A stretch of 64,000 nucleotides of DNA. It comes from Plotosus lineatus. Lineage: Eukaryota > Chordata > Actinopteri > Siluriformes > Plotosidae. This document shows positions 33,472 to 42,705 of this stretch, piece after piece. The stretch spans positions 13,209,249 to 13,273,248 of the forward strand of contig CM045735.1 of NCBI GenBank assembly GCA_024760905.1, written 5' to 3'. Made by a program: the position numbers and the translations under genes. Within the stretch, counting starts at the first letter, position 1; the number at the start of each line of letters is the position of its first letter. Under the pieces are notes generated by a model. The model saw nothing but the letters and a program-made list of their open reading frames with translations, was not told the DNA's origin and searched no databases.

Positions 33472-34275
33472 CAGTGGTACCTTACGAAATTAATCCATTC
33501 CAGAGGCAGTTTCGTAACCTGGATTTTTCGTAAGTAGAACCGCATTTCACATGTAAAACACGTGATTTGTTCCAAGGCCCCCAATACTACCCCAGAAACC
33601 CTTTAAAAACTATAAAAGTATACCTTTTAAGATACTTACTTCATGTTGACCATGTCTTCTTAGCAGAGTTATGATGTTACAAATGTTTATGCAAGGTTAA
33701 AATCCTGAGCCAAAAAATAAAGTTGCAATGAGCACACTGGAAAAACTCATGAAACAACAGTAACTCTATCCTTTACACGAAAAGCATCATGGATATGATA
33801 TAGCTCCATAATAGCCAATGGGAGGGAGCTGTGTCATTCCTCCTAGCCAATGGGAGGCCAGTGGGGCGGGATGTTTGAAGATAGCCAATGGGAGGGAGCT
33901 GCATCATCCCTCCTATCCAATGGGAGACCAGTGGGGCGGGATGTTGGTGGATAGCCAATGGGAGGCCAGCGGGGCGGGATGTTGGGAGATAGCCAATAGG
34001 AGGCCAGCAGAGCGGAACATATACCATATGATACCATATGATAACCAATGGGAGGCCAGCGGGGTGGCATGTTGGGAGGAAGCTAATGGGAGGCCAGCGG
34101 GGCGGGATGTTGGGAGATAGTCAATGGGAGAGCAACTCATGCATTGTTTGAATTTATTAGATGGTGCTTTCGTAACATGAACTTGTTTCGTATCCAGAGA
34201 CAAAATTTTAGGAAAATGTTTTTCGTAACCTGGATTTTTCATTTGCTGGGACTATTGTAAGGTGAGGTACCACCG
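33472..34275 (-). mobile_element. T2 MITE, copy 2
   Basis: Ends CAGTGGTACCTTACG and 'gtaaggtgaggtaccaccg' with TA on each side (33470-33471, 34276-34277). Orientation is opposite to copy 1. It lacks the (CA)n and HTH portion but has the longest CCAAT/GC-box array. Confidence 0.85.
33808..34140 (+). repeat. tandem CCAAT-box/GC-box array in T2 copy 2
   Basis: Nine units of about 30-40 bases. Seven have intact CCAAT in the context AGCCAATGGGAGG or close variants; the others are CTAAT and TCAAT. Interleaved with GGGGCGGGATGTT boxes (at 33860, 33930, 33970, 34100 and degenerate ones) and 'gctgcatcatccctcctatc'. RRCCAATSR is the NF-Y consensus and GGGGCGG is an Sp1-type GC box. Any activity is inferred. 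Confidence 0.85.
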
Positions 34276-34279
34276 TAGA

Positions 34280-34545
34280 GCTAACAGGGTACACCCTAAT
34301 GGGTATTAGGGCTCCGGTCTATCACCTAACACAGAGGGATAAAGCCATTCACTCTCACATTCACACCTACAGAAAATTTAAACTAATTTGCATGTCTTTG
34401 GACTGTGGGAAACCAGAGGACCTGGAGCAGATTCCCACAGGTGTACCAAGAACATGCAAGCTCATCAGTGGAACACCCTGATCAACTGCTGGTTCAAGCC
34501 TGGACCTTGCATGCAATAGTGTTAACCACTGCACCACTGCAGGGA
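34280..34545 (-). mobile_element. SINE-C, tail-truncated
   Basis: Reverse body 'gcatgtctttggactgtggg' and B-box region 'tgctggttcaagcctgga', ending in the head 'gtgttaaccactgcaccact'. It abuts T1 copy 2, whose first bases overlap its last. Confidence 0.7.
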
Positions 34546-35057
34546 TACTTCGCGCTTCGATTCATGCAGCTTCAGTGCATCACGTTTTTTTAAAAAAATG
34601 TTTTTTTTAGAAATATTCATCAAATTAAAAAATAAGGAAATTAAGGAAGAATAGAGGAAAAAGTTAAGAAAATGTGACAAAACAAGGCCAATTATGCAAT
34701 AAAAACTCCAAACAAACAAAAAACATCCCAAAACCTTCCATCAAAACTACTGACATTTTTACATGAGTTGTGCATCTGAGAATGTGTGCCCGCACGCATA
34801 CAAATGCGCACCTCACATAAAAATGTATGTGTATGTGTGTGTCTATTTATATTTTATTTACATCTTATGCATTATTTTTGAATGTTTAATTGTTATTCTA
34901 AGCATTTATAATATTTAATATGTATTTATTGATATTATATGCACATATACATTTACGTATACATCAGTCAGGGGGGTCAATCCTACTTTGCAAAATTCGA
35001 TGGTCGCGGGGGGCAGGGTCTCGGTCCCAATCAACCACGGAAAGTGAGGGATCCCTG
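34540..35057. mobile_element. T1 MITE, copy 2 (uninterrupted)
   Basis: Left end CAGGGATACTTCGCGCTTCG, right end 'aaagtgagggatccctg' followed by TA. It serves as the empty-site comparison showing where T2 entered T1 copy 1. Confidence 0.8.
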
Positions 35058-35136
35058 TATTTTGTTGTTATTATGGAAATATTTGTCTTTCAAAGAGTTC
35101 ATACCGCCACCAGAGATAGTCAAATTTCTATATAAT

Positions 35137-35154
35137 ATTCTCTACATCAATTTT
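35137..35154 (+). repeat. target site duplication of RTE, left
   Basis: ATTCTCTACATCAATTTT, 18 bp, perfectly repeated at 38286-38303. Confidence 0.95.
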
Positions 35155-38100
35155 AATGCAGCCATGAGGTGGGGGGGGGCACTAACCAGTGTCTCTCCCT
35201 CTCATGCCGGTCCCAAGCCCGGAGAAATGCAGAGGGTTGTGTCAGGAAGGGCATCCGACGTAAAAACCAATGCCAAATATTTATGATGCAAATCAGAAGT
35301 ATTACCCCCATACCGGATCGGTCGAGGCCCGGGTTAACAACGACCACCATCAGTGCTGTCAATCAACAGGGTGCTGATGGAAATTGGACTACTGTTGGTC
35401 GAAGACGTCGAAGAAGGAGAGGTGGGAGGCGTGTCCGTAGGCAGAGAGAGAAGAGGAAAGGCATGAGTCTAGGACTGAGAGTGGAGACTTTGAATGTTGG
35501 AACTATGCAAAGAAAAGGTAGAGAGCTGGCTGACATGATGCAGAGGAGGAAAGTGGACATACTGTGTGTTCAGGAGACCAGGTGGAAAGGGGGCAAAGCT
35601 AAAAGCTTAGGAGCAGAGTTGAAGCTATTTTATCACGGTGTGGATGGGAAGAGAAATGGAGTAGGAGTCATCTTGAAGGAGGAGTTTGTCAGGAATGTTC
35701 TAAAAGTGAAAAGAGTGTCAGACAGAGTGATTAGTCTCAAGTTAGAAATTGAAGGTGTAATGCTCAATGTTGTTAGTGCTTATGCCCCACAGGCAGGATG
35801 TGAGCTAGAAGAGAAGGAGAGATTCTGGAGTGACTTAGATGAAGTGATGCAGAGTACCCCCAGAGGTGAAAGAGTGGTCATTGGTGCAGACTTCAATGGA
35901 CATGTTGGTACAGGCAACAGAGGGGACGAGGAAGTGATGGGCAGGTTTGGTATCCAGGACAGGAACGCAGAAGGACAGATGTTGATAGAGTTTGCAAAAA
36001 GGATGGAAATGGCTGTGGTGAATACTTTCTTCCAGAAGAAACAGGAGCATAGGGTGACTTATAAAAGTGGAGGTAGGAGCACACAGGTAGACTACATCTT
36101 GTGCAGGCAATGTAATTTAAAGGAAGTCAGTGACTGCAAAGTCATAGTGGGTGAGAGTGTTGCCAAACAGCATAGGATGGTGGTGTGCAGGATGACTCTG
36201 ATGGTGAGAAAGGTGAAAAAGGCAAAGGCAGAGCAGAAGACAAAGTGGTGGAAGCTGAAAAAGGAAGAGTGTCGTGTTGTCTTCAAGGAGGAGTTGAAAC
36301 AGGCTTTGGGTGGCCAGGAAGTGCTTCCAAATGACTGGACAACCACAGCAAATGTGATCAGGGACACAGGTAGGAGAGTACTTGGTGTGTCCTCTGGAAG
36401 GAAAGTAGATAAGGAGACTTGGTGGTGGAATGAGGAAGTGCAGGAGTGTGTACAAAGGAAGAGGTTAGCTAAGAAGAAGTGGGACATTGAGAGGACCGAA
36501 GAGAGTAAACAGGAGTACAGGGAGACACAGCATAAGGCAAAAGTAGCAGTTGCTAAGGCCAAACAGAGGGCGTATGATGACTTGTATGATAGGTTGGATA
36601 GTAAAGAGGGAGAAAATGATCTATACAGGTTGGCACAGCAGAGAAATAGAGATGGGAAGGACGTGCAGCAAGTTAGATTGATAAAGGACAGAGAGGGAAA
36701 TGTATTGACTGATGACAGAAGAGTGCTGGGAAGATGGAAAGAGTACTTTGAAGAGCTGATGAATGAGGAAAATGAGAGAGAAAAAAGAGGAGAAGAGGTG
36801 ACCATTGAGGAGCAGGATGTAGCAAAGATCAGTAAGGGTGAAGTGAGAAGGGCATTGAAGAGGATGAAGAATGGAAAGGCAGTTGGTCCTGATGATATAC
36901 CTGTGGAGGTATGGAAGTGTCTAGGAGAGGTAGCAGTAGATTTTCTGACAAGAACATTCAACAAGGTACTAGAGAGTGAGCAGATGCCGGAGGAGTGGAG
37001 GAGAAGTATGCTGGTGCCCATTTTTAAGAACAAGGGAGACGTGCAGAGTTACAGCAACTACAGAGGGATAAAGTTGATGAGCCATACGATGAAGTTATGG
37101 GAAAGAATAGTGGAAGCTAGACTAAGGGCAGAGATCAGCATTTGTGAACAACAGTTTGGTTTCATGCCAAGAAAGAGCACCACAGATGCAATGTTTGCTT
37201 TGAGGATGTTAATAGAGAAGTACAGAGAAGGTCAGAGGGAGCTACATTGTGCCTTTGTGGATCTGGAAAAAGCATATGACAGGGTGCCAAGAGAAGAACT
37301 GTGGTATTGCATGAGGAAGTCTGGAGTGGCAGAGAAGTATGTTAGAGTGGTGCAGGACATGTATGAGAGATGTAAGACAGCGGTGAGGTGTGCTGTCGGT
37401 GTGACCGGCGAATTCAAGGTGGAGGTGGGACTGCATCAAGGGTCAGCTCTGAGCCCCTTCTTGTTTGCTATGGTGATGGACAGGCTGACAGACGAGGTGA
37501 GACAAGAATCTCCATGGACTATGATGTTTGCAGATGACATCGTGATCTGTAGTGAGAGCAGAGAACAAGTGCAGGAAAATCTAGAGAGGTGGAGGTATGC
37601 CCTGGAAAGGAGAGGAATGAAGGTTAGCCTCAGAAAATCAGAATACATGTGTGTGAATGAGAAGGACCCAGGAGGAACGGTGATGTTACAGGGAGCAGAG
37701 ATAATGAAGGTGGAGGATTTTAAGTACTTAGGCTCAACAATCCAGAGCAATGGAGAGTGTGGAAAAGAGGTGAAGAAATGTGTGCAGGCAGGCTGGAATG
37801 GTTGGAGAAAAGTGTCCGGTGTGATGTGCGATAGGAGAGTGTCAGCAAGAATGAAGGGAAAAGTGTACAAGACGGTGGTGAGGCCAGCGATGTTGTATGG
37901 ATTAGAAACAGTGGCGCTGAAGAAAAGGCAGGAGGCAGAGCTGGAGGTAGCGGAGATGAAAATGTTGAGGTTCTCTCTGGGAGAAACGAGGATGGATAGG
38001 ATCAGAAATGAGTATATCAGAGGGACAGCCCACGTAAGATGTTTTGGAGACAAAGCCAGAGAGGCTAGATTGAGATGGTTTGGACATGTACAGAGGAGGG

Positions 38101-38285
38101 ATAGTGAGTATATTGGCAGTAGGATGCTGAGGTTGGAACTACCAGGCAGAAGGCCTCGAGGAAGACCAAAGAAGAGATTTATGGATGTGGTGAAGGTAGA
38201 CATGAAGGTCGTTGGAGTCAGAAAAGAAGATGCGGAGGACAGGGTGAGGTGGAGGCGGATGAGCAGCCGAAAGTAAAAGAAGAAG
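35155..38285 (+). mobile_element. RTE-type LINE, apparently full length
   Basis: 3131 bp between perfect 18-bp target duplications. A very short 5' leader, one uninterrupted ORF and an A/G-rich 3' end (gaaagtaaaagaagaag) give the compact RTE layout. Compared with the other 3' ends in the window, about 28 bases (tttgctgtggcgacccctga plus neighbours) are missing just upstream of the tail, which alters the last residues. The perfect duplication and intact ORF indicate a young insertion. Confidence 0.93.
35169..38276 (+). CDS. RTE LINE polyprotein: AP endonuclease + reverse transcriptase, 1035 aa
   Basis: Encodes the nuclease that nicks the target and the reverse transcriptase that copies element RNA onto it. 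An Arg-rich stretch lies at about 77-95. The AP endonuclease spans about 100-340: 'LNVGTM' near 109, catalytic Glu136 in VQETRW, Asp241 and Asn243 in GADFNGHVG, and final His335 in 'KQHRMVV' (usually SDH in this family). The linker 340-560 is rich in Lys and Glu. Reverse transcriptase about 565-850: 'AVGPDDIPVEVWK' (Asp575), Asp698 in 'AFVDLEKAYDRVPR', 'GLHQGSALSPFLF', and FADD at 787-790. The C-terminal part holds 'LRWFGHVQRR' and 'LELPGRRPRGRPKKRF'. It has no frameshift or stop. The start at 35169 gives the longest frame. Met99 (MSLGLR) is an alternative and is the first Met of the related copy at 45.0 kb. The final residues MSSRK replace the usual CGDP ending because of a 28-base deletion. 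Related endonuclease domains are often mislabelled craniofacial development protein 2. Confidence 0.95.
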   Translation: MGGGTNQCLSLSCRSQARRNAEGCVRKGIRRKNQCQIFMMQIRSITPIPDRSRPGLTTTTISAVNQQGADGNWTTVGRRRRRRRGGRRVRRQREKRKGMSLGLRVETLNVGTMQRKGRELADMMQRRKVDILCVQETRWKGGKAKSLGAELKLFYHGVDGKRNGVGVILKEEFVRNVLKVKRVSDRVISLKLEIEGVMLNVVSAYAPQAGCELEEKERFWSDLDEVMQSTPRGERVVIGADFNGHVGTGNRGDEEVMGRFGIQDRNAEGQMLIEFAKRMEMAVVNTFFQKKQEHRVTYKSGGRSTQVDYILCRQCNLKEVSDCKVIVGESVAKQHRMVVCRMTLMVRKVKKAKAEQKTKWWKLKKEECRVVFKEELKQALGGQEVLPNDWTTTANVIRDTGRRVLGVSSGRKVDKETWWWNEEVQECVQRKRLAKKKWDIERTEESKQEYRETQHKAKVAVAKAKQRAYDDLYDRLDSKEGENDLYRLAQQRNRDGKDVQQVRLIKDREGNVLTDDRRVLGRWKEYFEELMNEENEREKRGEEVTIEEQDVAKISKGEVRRALKRMKNGKAVGPDDIPVEVWKCLGEVAVDFLTRTFNKVLESEQMPEEWRRSMLVPIFKNKGDVQSYSNYRGIKLMSHTMKLWERIVEARLRAEISICEQQFGFMPRKSTTDAMFALRMLIEKYREGQRELHCAFVDLEKAYDRVPREELWYCMRKSGVAEKYVRVVQDMYERCKTAVRCAVGVTGEFKVEVGLHQGSALSPFLFAMVMDRLTDEVRQESPWTMMFADDIVICSESREQVQENLERWRYALERRGMKVSLRKSEYMCVNEKDPGGTVMLQGAEIMKVEDFKYLGSTIQSNGECGKEVKKCVQAGWNGWRKVSGVMCDRRVSARMKGKVYKTVVRPAMLYGLETVALKKRQEAELEVAEMKMLRFSLGETRMDRIRNEYIRGTAHVRCFGDKAREARLRWFGHVQRRDSEYIGSRMLRLELPGRRPRGRPKKRFMDVVKVDMKVVGVRKEDAEDRVRWRRMSSRK

Positions 38286-38303
38286 ATTCTCTACATCAAT
38301 TTT
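38286..38303 (+). repeat. target site duplication of RTE, right
   Basis: Second perfect copy of the 18-bp duplication. Confidence 0.95.
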
Positions 38304-38366
38304 CTGCATTACATTTGAGCAGCTATTGAAAATATGTGGCCCAAAGAATTATTTGTAATTTTGAAT

Positions 38367-38720
38367 GTTGATTGGCAGCATGGTGGCATGATGTTCACTT
38401 CACAGCAAGAAAGTCCTGAGTTCAAGCCCTGGGCTCATAAAAGGTGTTTCCGTATAGAGTGTGCATGTTCTCCCTGTGCTTGCATGGGCTTCCTTCGGGT
38501 TCTCCAGTTTCCTCCCACAGTCCAAAGATGTGCCTGTAAGGCTAATCGGCTGTTCCACATTGCCCCAAGGTGGTGTCTGAATGGTTGTATTGTTGTTGTG
38601 TTGGCAATGCAAAACACCTGTGAGCTATTCAGAGTGCATTCTATCTTTGCTCAGAGTCAGCTGAGATAGGCTCCATCCCTCCAACAACCCTAGTTGAATG
38701 AAGTGGTTTGACAAATGAAC
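38367..38720 (+). mobile_element. SINE-C, near full length
   Basis: Head 'ggcagcatggtggcatgatg', B box 'gagttcaagccctgggct', body 'gtttcctcccacagtccaaa', and tail to 'gaatgaagtggtttgacaaa'. Confidence 0.85.
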
Positions 38721-39327
38721 ACATTAATAATGTTCCCAACAGATGTCTGAAAAATGTCCACTAGGATAATAGGACATTTGAGGACAGGGTGTCTGCGAAT
38801 ATTGTTCCTTGTACATGAAAAGAATGAATCACATACCTGCACTCTGTCAATAAGAGTTATAAGCCCATAATCCTGGCCTGTGGGTATAACACAGGAGATG
38901 GAACCATAAAGGATGACATTTGTGTCACCATTATTAGAGATGAGCAGAAAGAAATTTATGGTTATATTGAGTCATGGTCCTAAGCCATGGGAAGATAATA
39001 ACTATGGCAAGAAGACGAATTGGCAGTGGACATAGTAGAGTAGGTTGCGCTGTTATAGGTAATCCCCTGTCAGGTTATCAGTGAAAACCACCATGTACAG
39101 GAACGACTCAGCAGCAAATCATGGAGAAGATGGTAACTTCTGTGAAAGCAGTGCAAAAGGTGCCTCATCACCCAATAAAGACATTCATGGGTTATCACAG
39201 CCTGTCATAAGTACAGTATCTGTATTGTTATTTATTATTTATTAAGTGTACTGGTAGCGTTGTCAAGGACATCATATTTTTGTCAGTGCTGGCTTTGTGT
39301 TTAGTTTTCTGTCTATGGGGCAGTCTG
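38721..39327. other. unique stretch
   Basis: No repeat recognised. Composition is balanced and there is no microsatellite. A candidate for alignment, nothing more. Confidence 0.35.
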
Positions 39328-39655
39328 GGGCAGTGGTGGCCTGGTGGTATAGGGCGCTGGATCGCTGATCCTAAGGTTGGGAGTCCGAGTCCCACTCTGC
39401 ACATGGTTGTCACTGTCTCCCCAGTGCAGCTAACTGTGTTATCAAAGTCGGGCCATGTCTCTCACTGTCTCTGGTGAGAGGTTCACGTAAAAGAACCATT
39501 GCTGACTTTCGTAAAGAGTAGCTGCAAAGCCGTCAGCGTGTTTCTGTCCCTTGCTAAAGGGTTGTGTCAGGAAGGGCATCCGACGTAAAAACCTATACCA
39601 AATCAAATGTGCGAATCATTCGCTGTCACCACAGCGAATAGCCGAAAGGAAATCT
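39328..39655 (+). mobile_element. SINE-B with RTE-derived tail
   Basis: Head GGGGCAGTGGTGGCCTGGTG with A-box region GGTGGTATAGGGCGC, B box region 'gagtccgagtcccactctg', middle 'aactgtgttatcaaagtcgg', then 'ggttgtgtcaggaagggcat' shared with the RTE 5' leader (35233-35252). The terminal part differs: 'attcgctgtcaccacagcga' contains the RTE 3' word and its own complement, as if a small hairpin had been copied back, then 'agccgaaagga'. Confidence 0.88.
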
Positions 39656-40120
39656 CTCTCTATGTTTCAGTCTGTTAGAAACTTTGTGCAAAAAATTATT
39701 AATATATTTTAGTGATTTTTTTGAAGTGGTGGGATATTATGAAAATCTAATTAAATTAAATTAAAATTCCATAATTAATTAAAATTCCTAATTTAAATAA
39801 AATGTCTAATTTAAATGCCAAATTAAAATTACATTCAATTTTGGAAATGGTCTATATCAAATTCTGGATCCAGGAATTTTTTAAAGGATTTTTTTTAAAC
39901 ACTGAAATTTTCAGAATGTGGAATTATAAGCAGACCCTGCATGGGCTGGCTGAGGTGTACTTTCTGTTTGAATTGTAATGCAAAATAAATGTGATGTGAG
40001 TGACACCAACTCTGGCGTGGTAGTTTGTCACAGATGTGTTTTTCAATGAGTCCTGATGTCCACTCAACAAAATCCATATGGCAAGTAAGATAAATGTACA
40101 TTTTTATTTTTACAGTTTCA
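39656..40120. other. AT-rich stretch
   Basis: Short near-repeats of 'aattaaaattcc' type near 39745-39840. No gene recognised. Confidence 0.35.
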
Positions 40121-40197
40121 GAACCAATTTATTGGTTGGATTGTAAGGAGGCTGGAGTCCAACCCAGGAACACTATAAGCAGCTCATGAGACCATCC

Positions 40198-40271
<74 letters not shown>

Positions 40272-40465
40272 ACCACCACCACCACCACCATTAACACTCA
40301 CCTTCATACCGAGGGGCAATCAGGAATATCCAGTAAGCCTAATGTGCATGTGTTTGGATTATGAGAGGAAACCGGAGCACCTTGAGGAAAGCACGGGGAG
40401 AACATGTAAAGTTTACACAGAAACATTATGAGGCTTGAACCCAGGTCTTGTCGTGTTGTCAATGC
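40121..40465 (-). mobile_element. SINE-C with internal (CA)n-(CAC)n
   Basis: Reverse: 'ggaggctggagtccaaccca', then (CA)n at 40200-40270 continuing as CAC triplets to 40290, body 'tgagaggaaaccggagcacc', B box 'aggcttgaacccaggtct'. The microsatellite is at the family's native GT site. Confidence 0.8.
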
Positions 40466-40619
40466 TTAATTAATTTTTTAGGTAATTTACAATTGTATTT
40501 TTTTTTCTTTCAGGATTTGCATAGAGCACAATATATAACCTAATTATTCAGTGGTATAGCTTTTTCTCTTCAGGAAAAAAAAGTTCTACTTTTCCAATTT
40601 CACAAAACGGTTGAATTAC

Positions 40620-40890
40620 GTCACCTATGGTCACAAGCTTTGGGTTGTGACCGAAAGAACAAGGTCGCGGATACAAGCGGCTGAGATGAGCTTCCTTTGC
40701 CGAGTGGCGGGGCTCTTCCTGAGAGATAAGGTGAGAAGCTCTACCATCTGGGGAGAGCTCGGAGTAGATCCTCCTCCTCCTCATTGAGAGAGGCCAGTTG
40801 AGGTGGCTGGGGAAAGGGATGTCTGGGCCTCTTTGCTTAGGTTGCTGTCCCCACGACCCGACACCGGAAGAAGCGGAAGACGATGAATGA
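40620..40890 (+). mobile_element. LINE 3' end fragment (same family as 5.7 kb)
   Basis: 'tcacctatggtcacaagctt', 'ctgagatgagcttcctttgc', 'attgagagaggccagttgag', then an internal deletion to 'aaagggatgtctgggcctct' and the end 'ccgacaccggaagaagcgga'. Ends with AATG repeats. Confidence 0.85.
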
Positions 40891-40959
40891 ATGAATAAAT
40901 GTATGGAATGATTTTTATCAGGAGATTTTGAGGCTGAGATTTTTGTCCACAGGGGAAAA

Positions 40960-40968
<9 letters not shown>

Positions 40969-41038
<70 letters not shown>
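40969..41038. repeat. (AT)n microsatellite
   Basis: About 35 AT units preceded by an A run. Confidence 0.95.
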
Positions 41039-41040
<2 letters not shown>

Positions 41041-41957
41041 GGTAAGAACACCCTGACACATGCAAGACACATGCACTAGTTCATTCATATTATTTTAGTT
41101 AATACATTGAATAATTTGACTGTGAGTCTGTAAATCATGCAGATTGCACACTGTGAGGAAGAAACATACTTTCTTTTCAGCTTTCATGATGCACAGCGTG
41201 TGCCAAGTGATAGATTATGACCCCAGTTTATAATACCCCCGTCATTACACTGTATGATTGCAGCCTCTCAGTGTCAGTCCTGCAGAGCTTTTAGCTCCCA
41301 GTGTATGTATAACACAGCTTTCTCTGTGTGAACTAACTTCAGATGCTTATTTCAGTAAATGTAGGACAGCTGATTCAGACTGATTATTTCAGTTGTGGGA
41401 GGCGATGAATGGAGCTGAAAGTGAACTTTCACGACAGAAACCATGAACTCTTTTTTTTTATTTTTTATTATTATTCTCAAATACCCTACAACCTGAATGG
41501 GACTCTTACCGGGACTAATTGAAACTGAATGTACTTATTTGTTACTGGGGAGATGATATTTCATTTGGCCCAGTTTATCTGTTTTGGCTTTGATTAGACA
41601 ATTTCCCCCATTTTTTAAATTTTTTCACGTTCTCTTTCAATAGCTTTGAATTACAGATTAATTGAAATCCTGATACTTAGCATGTGTTGAAAATAACAAC
41701 ACTCTCCTTTGGAGTGCTTAAATGCAATAAGAGACACTGACAGACTTGCCCTTCACCCTCTCTTGCCTATCATCTCAACGTCAGCATATATGACATGACA
41801 GTTTATTGCCTGAATGGAAATGGTCATGTTTCCCCCCCAAGAATTTACTTCCTTTAATGTCAGCACATAAAGGACACTGAACATTGACAAGATGCATTAT
41901 TCAGCTGCTACTTCTCCACAAAAATCATCTACTGTATTGTTGTATTTTTACTTGATT
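41039..41957. other. unique stretch, possible conserved non-coding DNA
   Basis: From about 41140 to 41440 and 41700 to 41940 the sequence is complex and repeat-free, with no coding frame. It looks like an intron or intergenic regulatory sequence, but only alignment can tell. Confidence 0.3.
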
Positions 41958-42065
41958 TGTCCTGCTGTCCAGAGTGTACTCTGCCCTCGCCCGGAGTCAG
42001 CTGAGATGGGCACTAGCCTCCCCGTGACCCTAATTAGGATTAAGCAGTTCAGAAAATGAATGAAT
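41958..42065 (+). mobile_element. SINE-C/B2 tail fragment
   Basis: 'gctgtccagagtgtactctg' to 'accctaattaggattaagca' and AATG repeats. Well conserved, head absent. Confidence 0.8.
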
Positions 42066-42663
42066 ATGTGACTGATTTGTCTACATTCATAATGACCACA
42101 TAATATAACTATTGTTTATAATAGAGATAACACATAACAAAAAGCAACCATAAGGAATCAACTATGAAGGTGCAGACTTCTTGCAGGAAAACAATAAACA
42201 ATGTACTTTCCTATAACTCACCTTACAACCAGCACTACTGTCAGAGCTGCTGTTATTGAAAACGAATCAATAAATCCATGGTGACCAATTATAATAGATC
42301 ATTCAAAAGCTCTGTTACATGAATACATTTAATAAGCAGCTCTCTTAATACCATCATGGGCAATGCTTCTCCTAAATGTACAATAAATACGTTTTCTCAG
42401 TAAATGAAAACAAGTTAATAGAATCATCAAATGTGGTAATTACACAAGCCATTGTTGATACGAATGAGAGCTACATCCAGGGCTTTGTGTCAGAAATGAA
42501 AAATGATTTACTGTTTGGAGTCTGCTGCCCTAATACATTCACTCCTTTCTCCTGAGAAGAAAAACAAAAAACCTTCTCATAAGCATTGCAGTGAACCACA
42601 GCAGCTTCTTGCAAACACCCCCAGAGTCATACCCTTTACTTTTAACTTTACATCAACGTTCAT
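42066..42663. other. non-repetitive stretch
   Basis: Nothing recognised. Confidence 0.35.
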
Positions 42664-42705
42664 TTTTCACTCAGCCATTTGCTGAGCCGTTTAATCCTAT
42701 TAGAG

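Noticed and set aside
33818..34242. Open frames over the CCAAT array on both strands
   Set aside because: The tandem units keep frames open; no protein resemblance, and the unit number varies among copies.
36092..37033. 313-codon open frame antisense to the RTE
   Set aside because: It lies wholly opposite the RTE coding strand, is rich in Ser/Leu/Phe as expected for a shadow, and has no domain.
37436..38203. 255-codon antisense open frame in the RTE
   Set aside because: Same reason. An equivalent shadow appears opposite RTE copy 2 (43166-44104).
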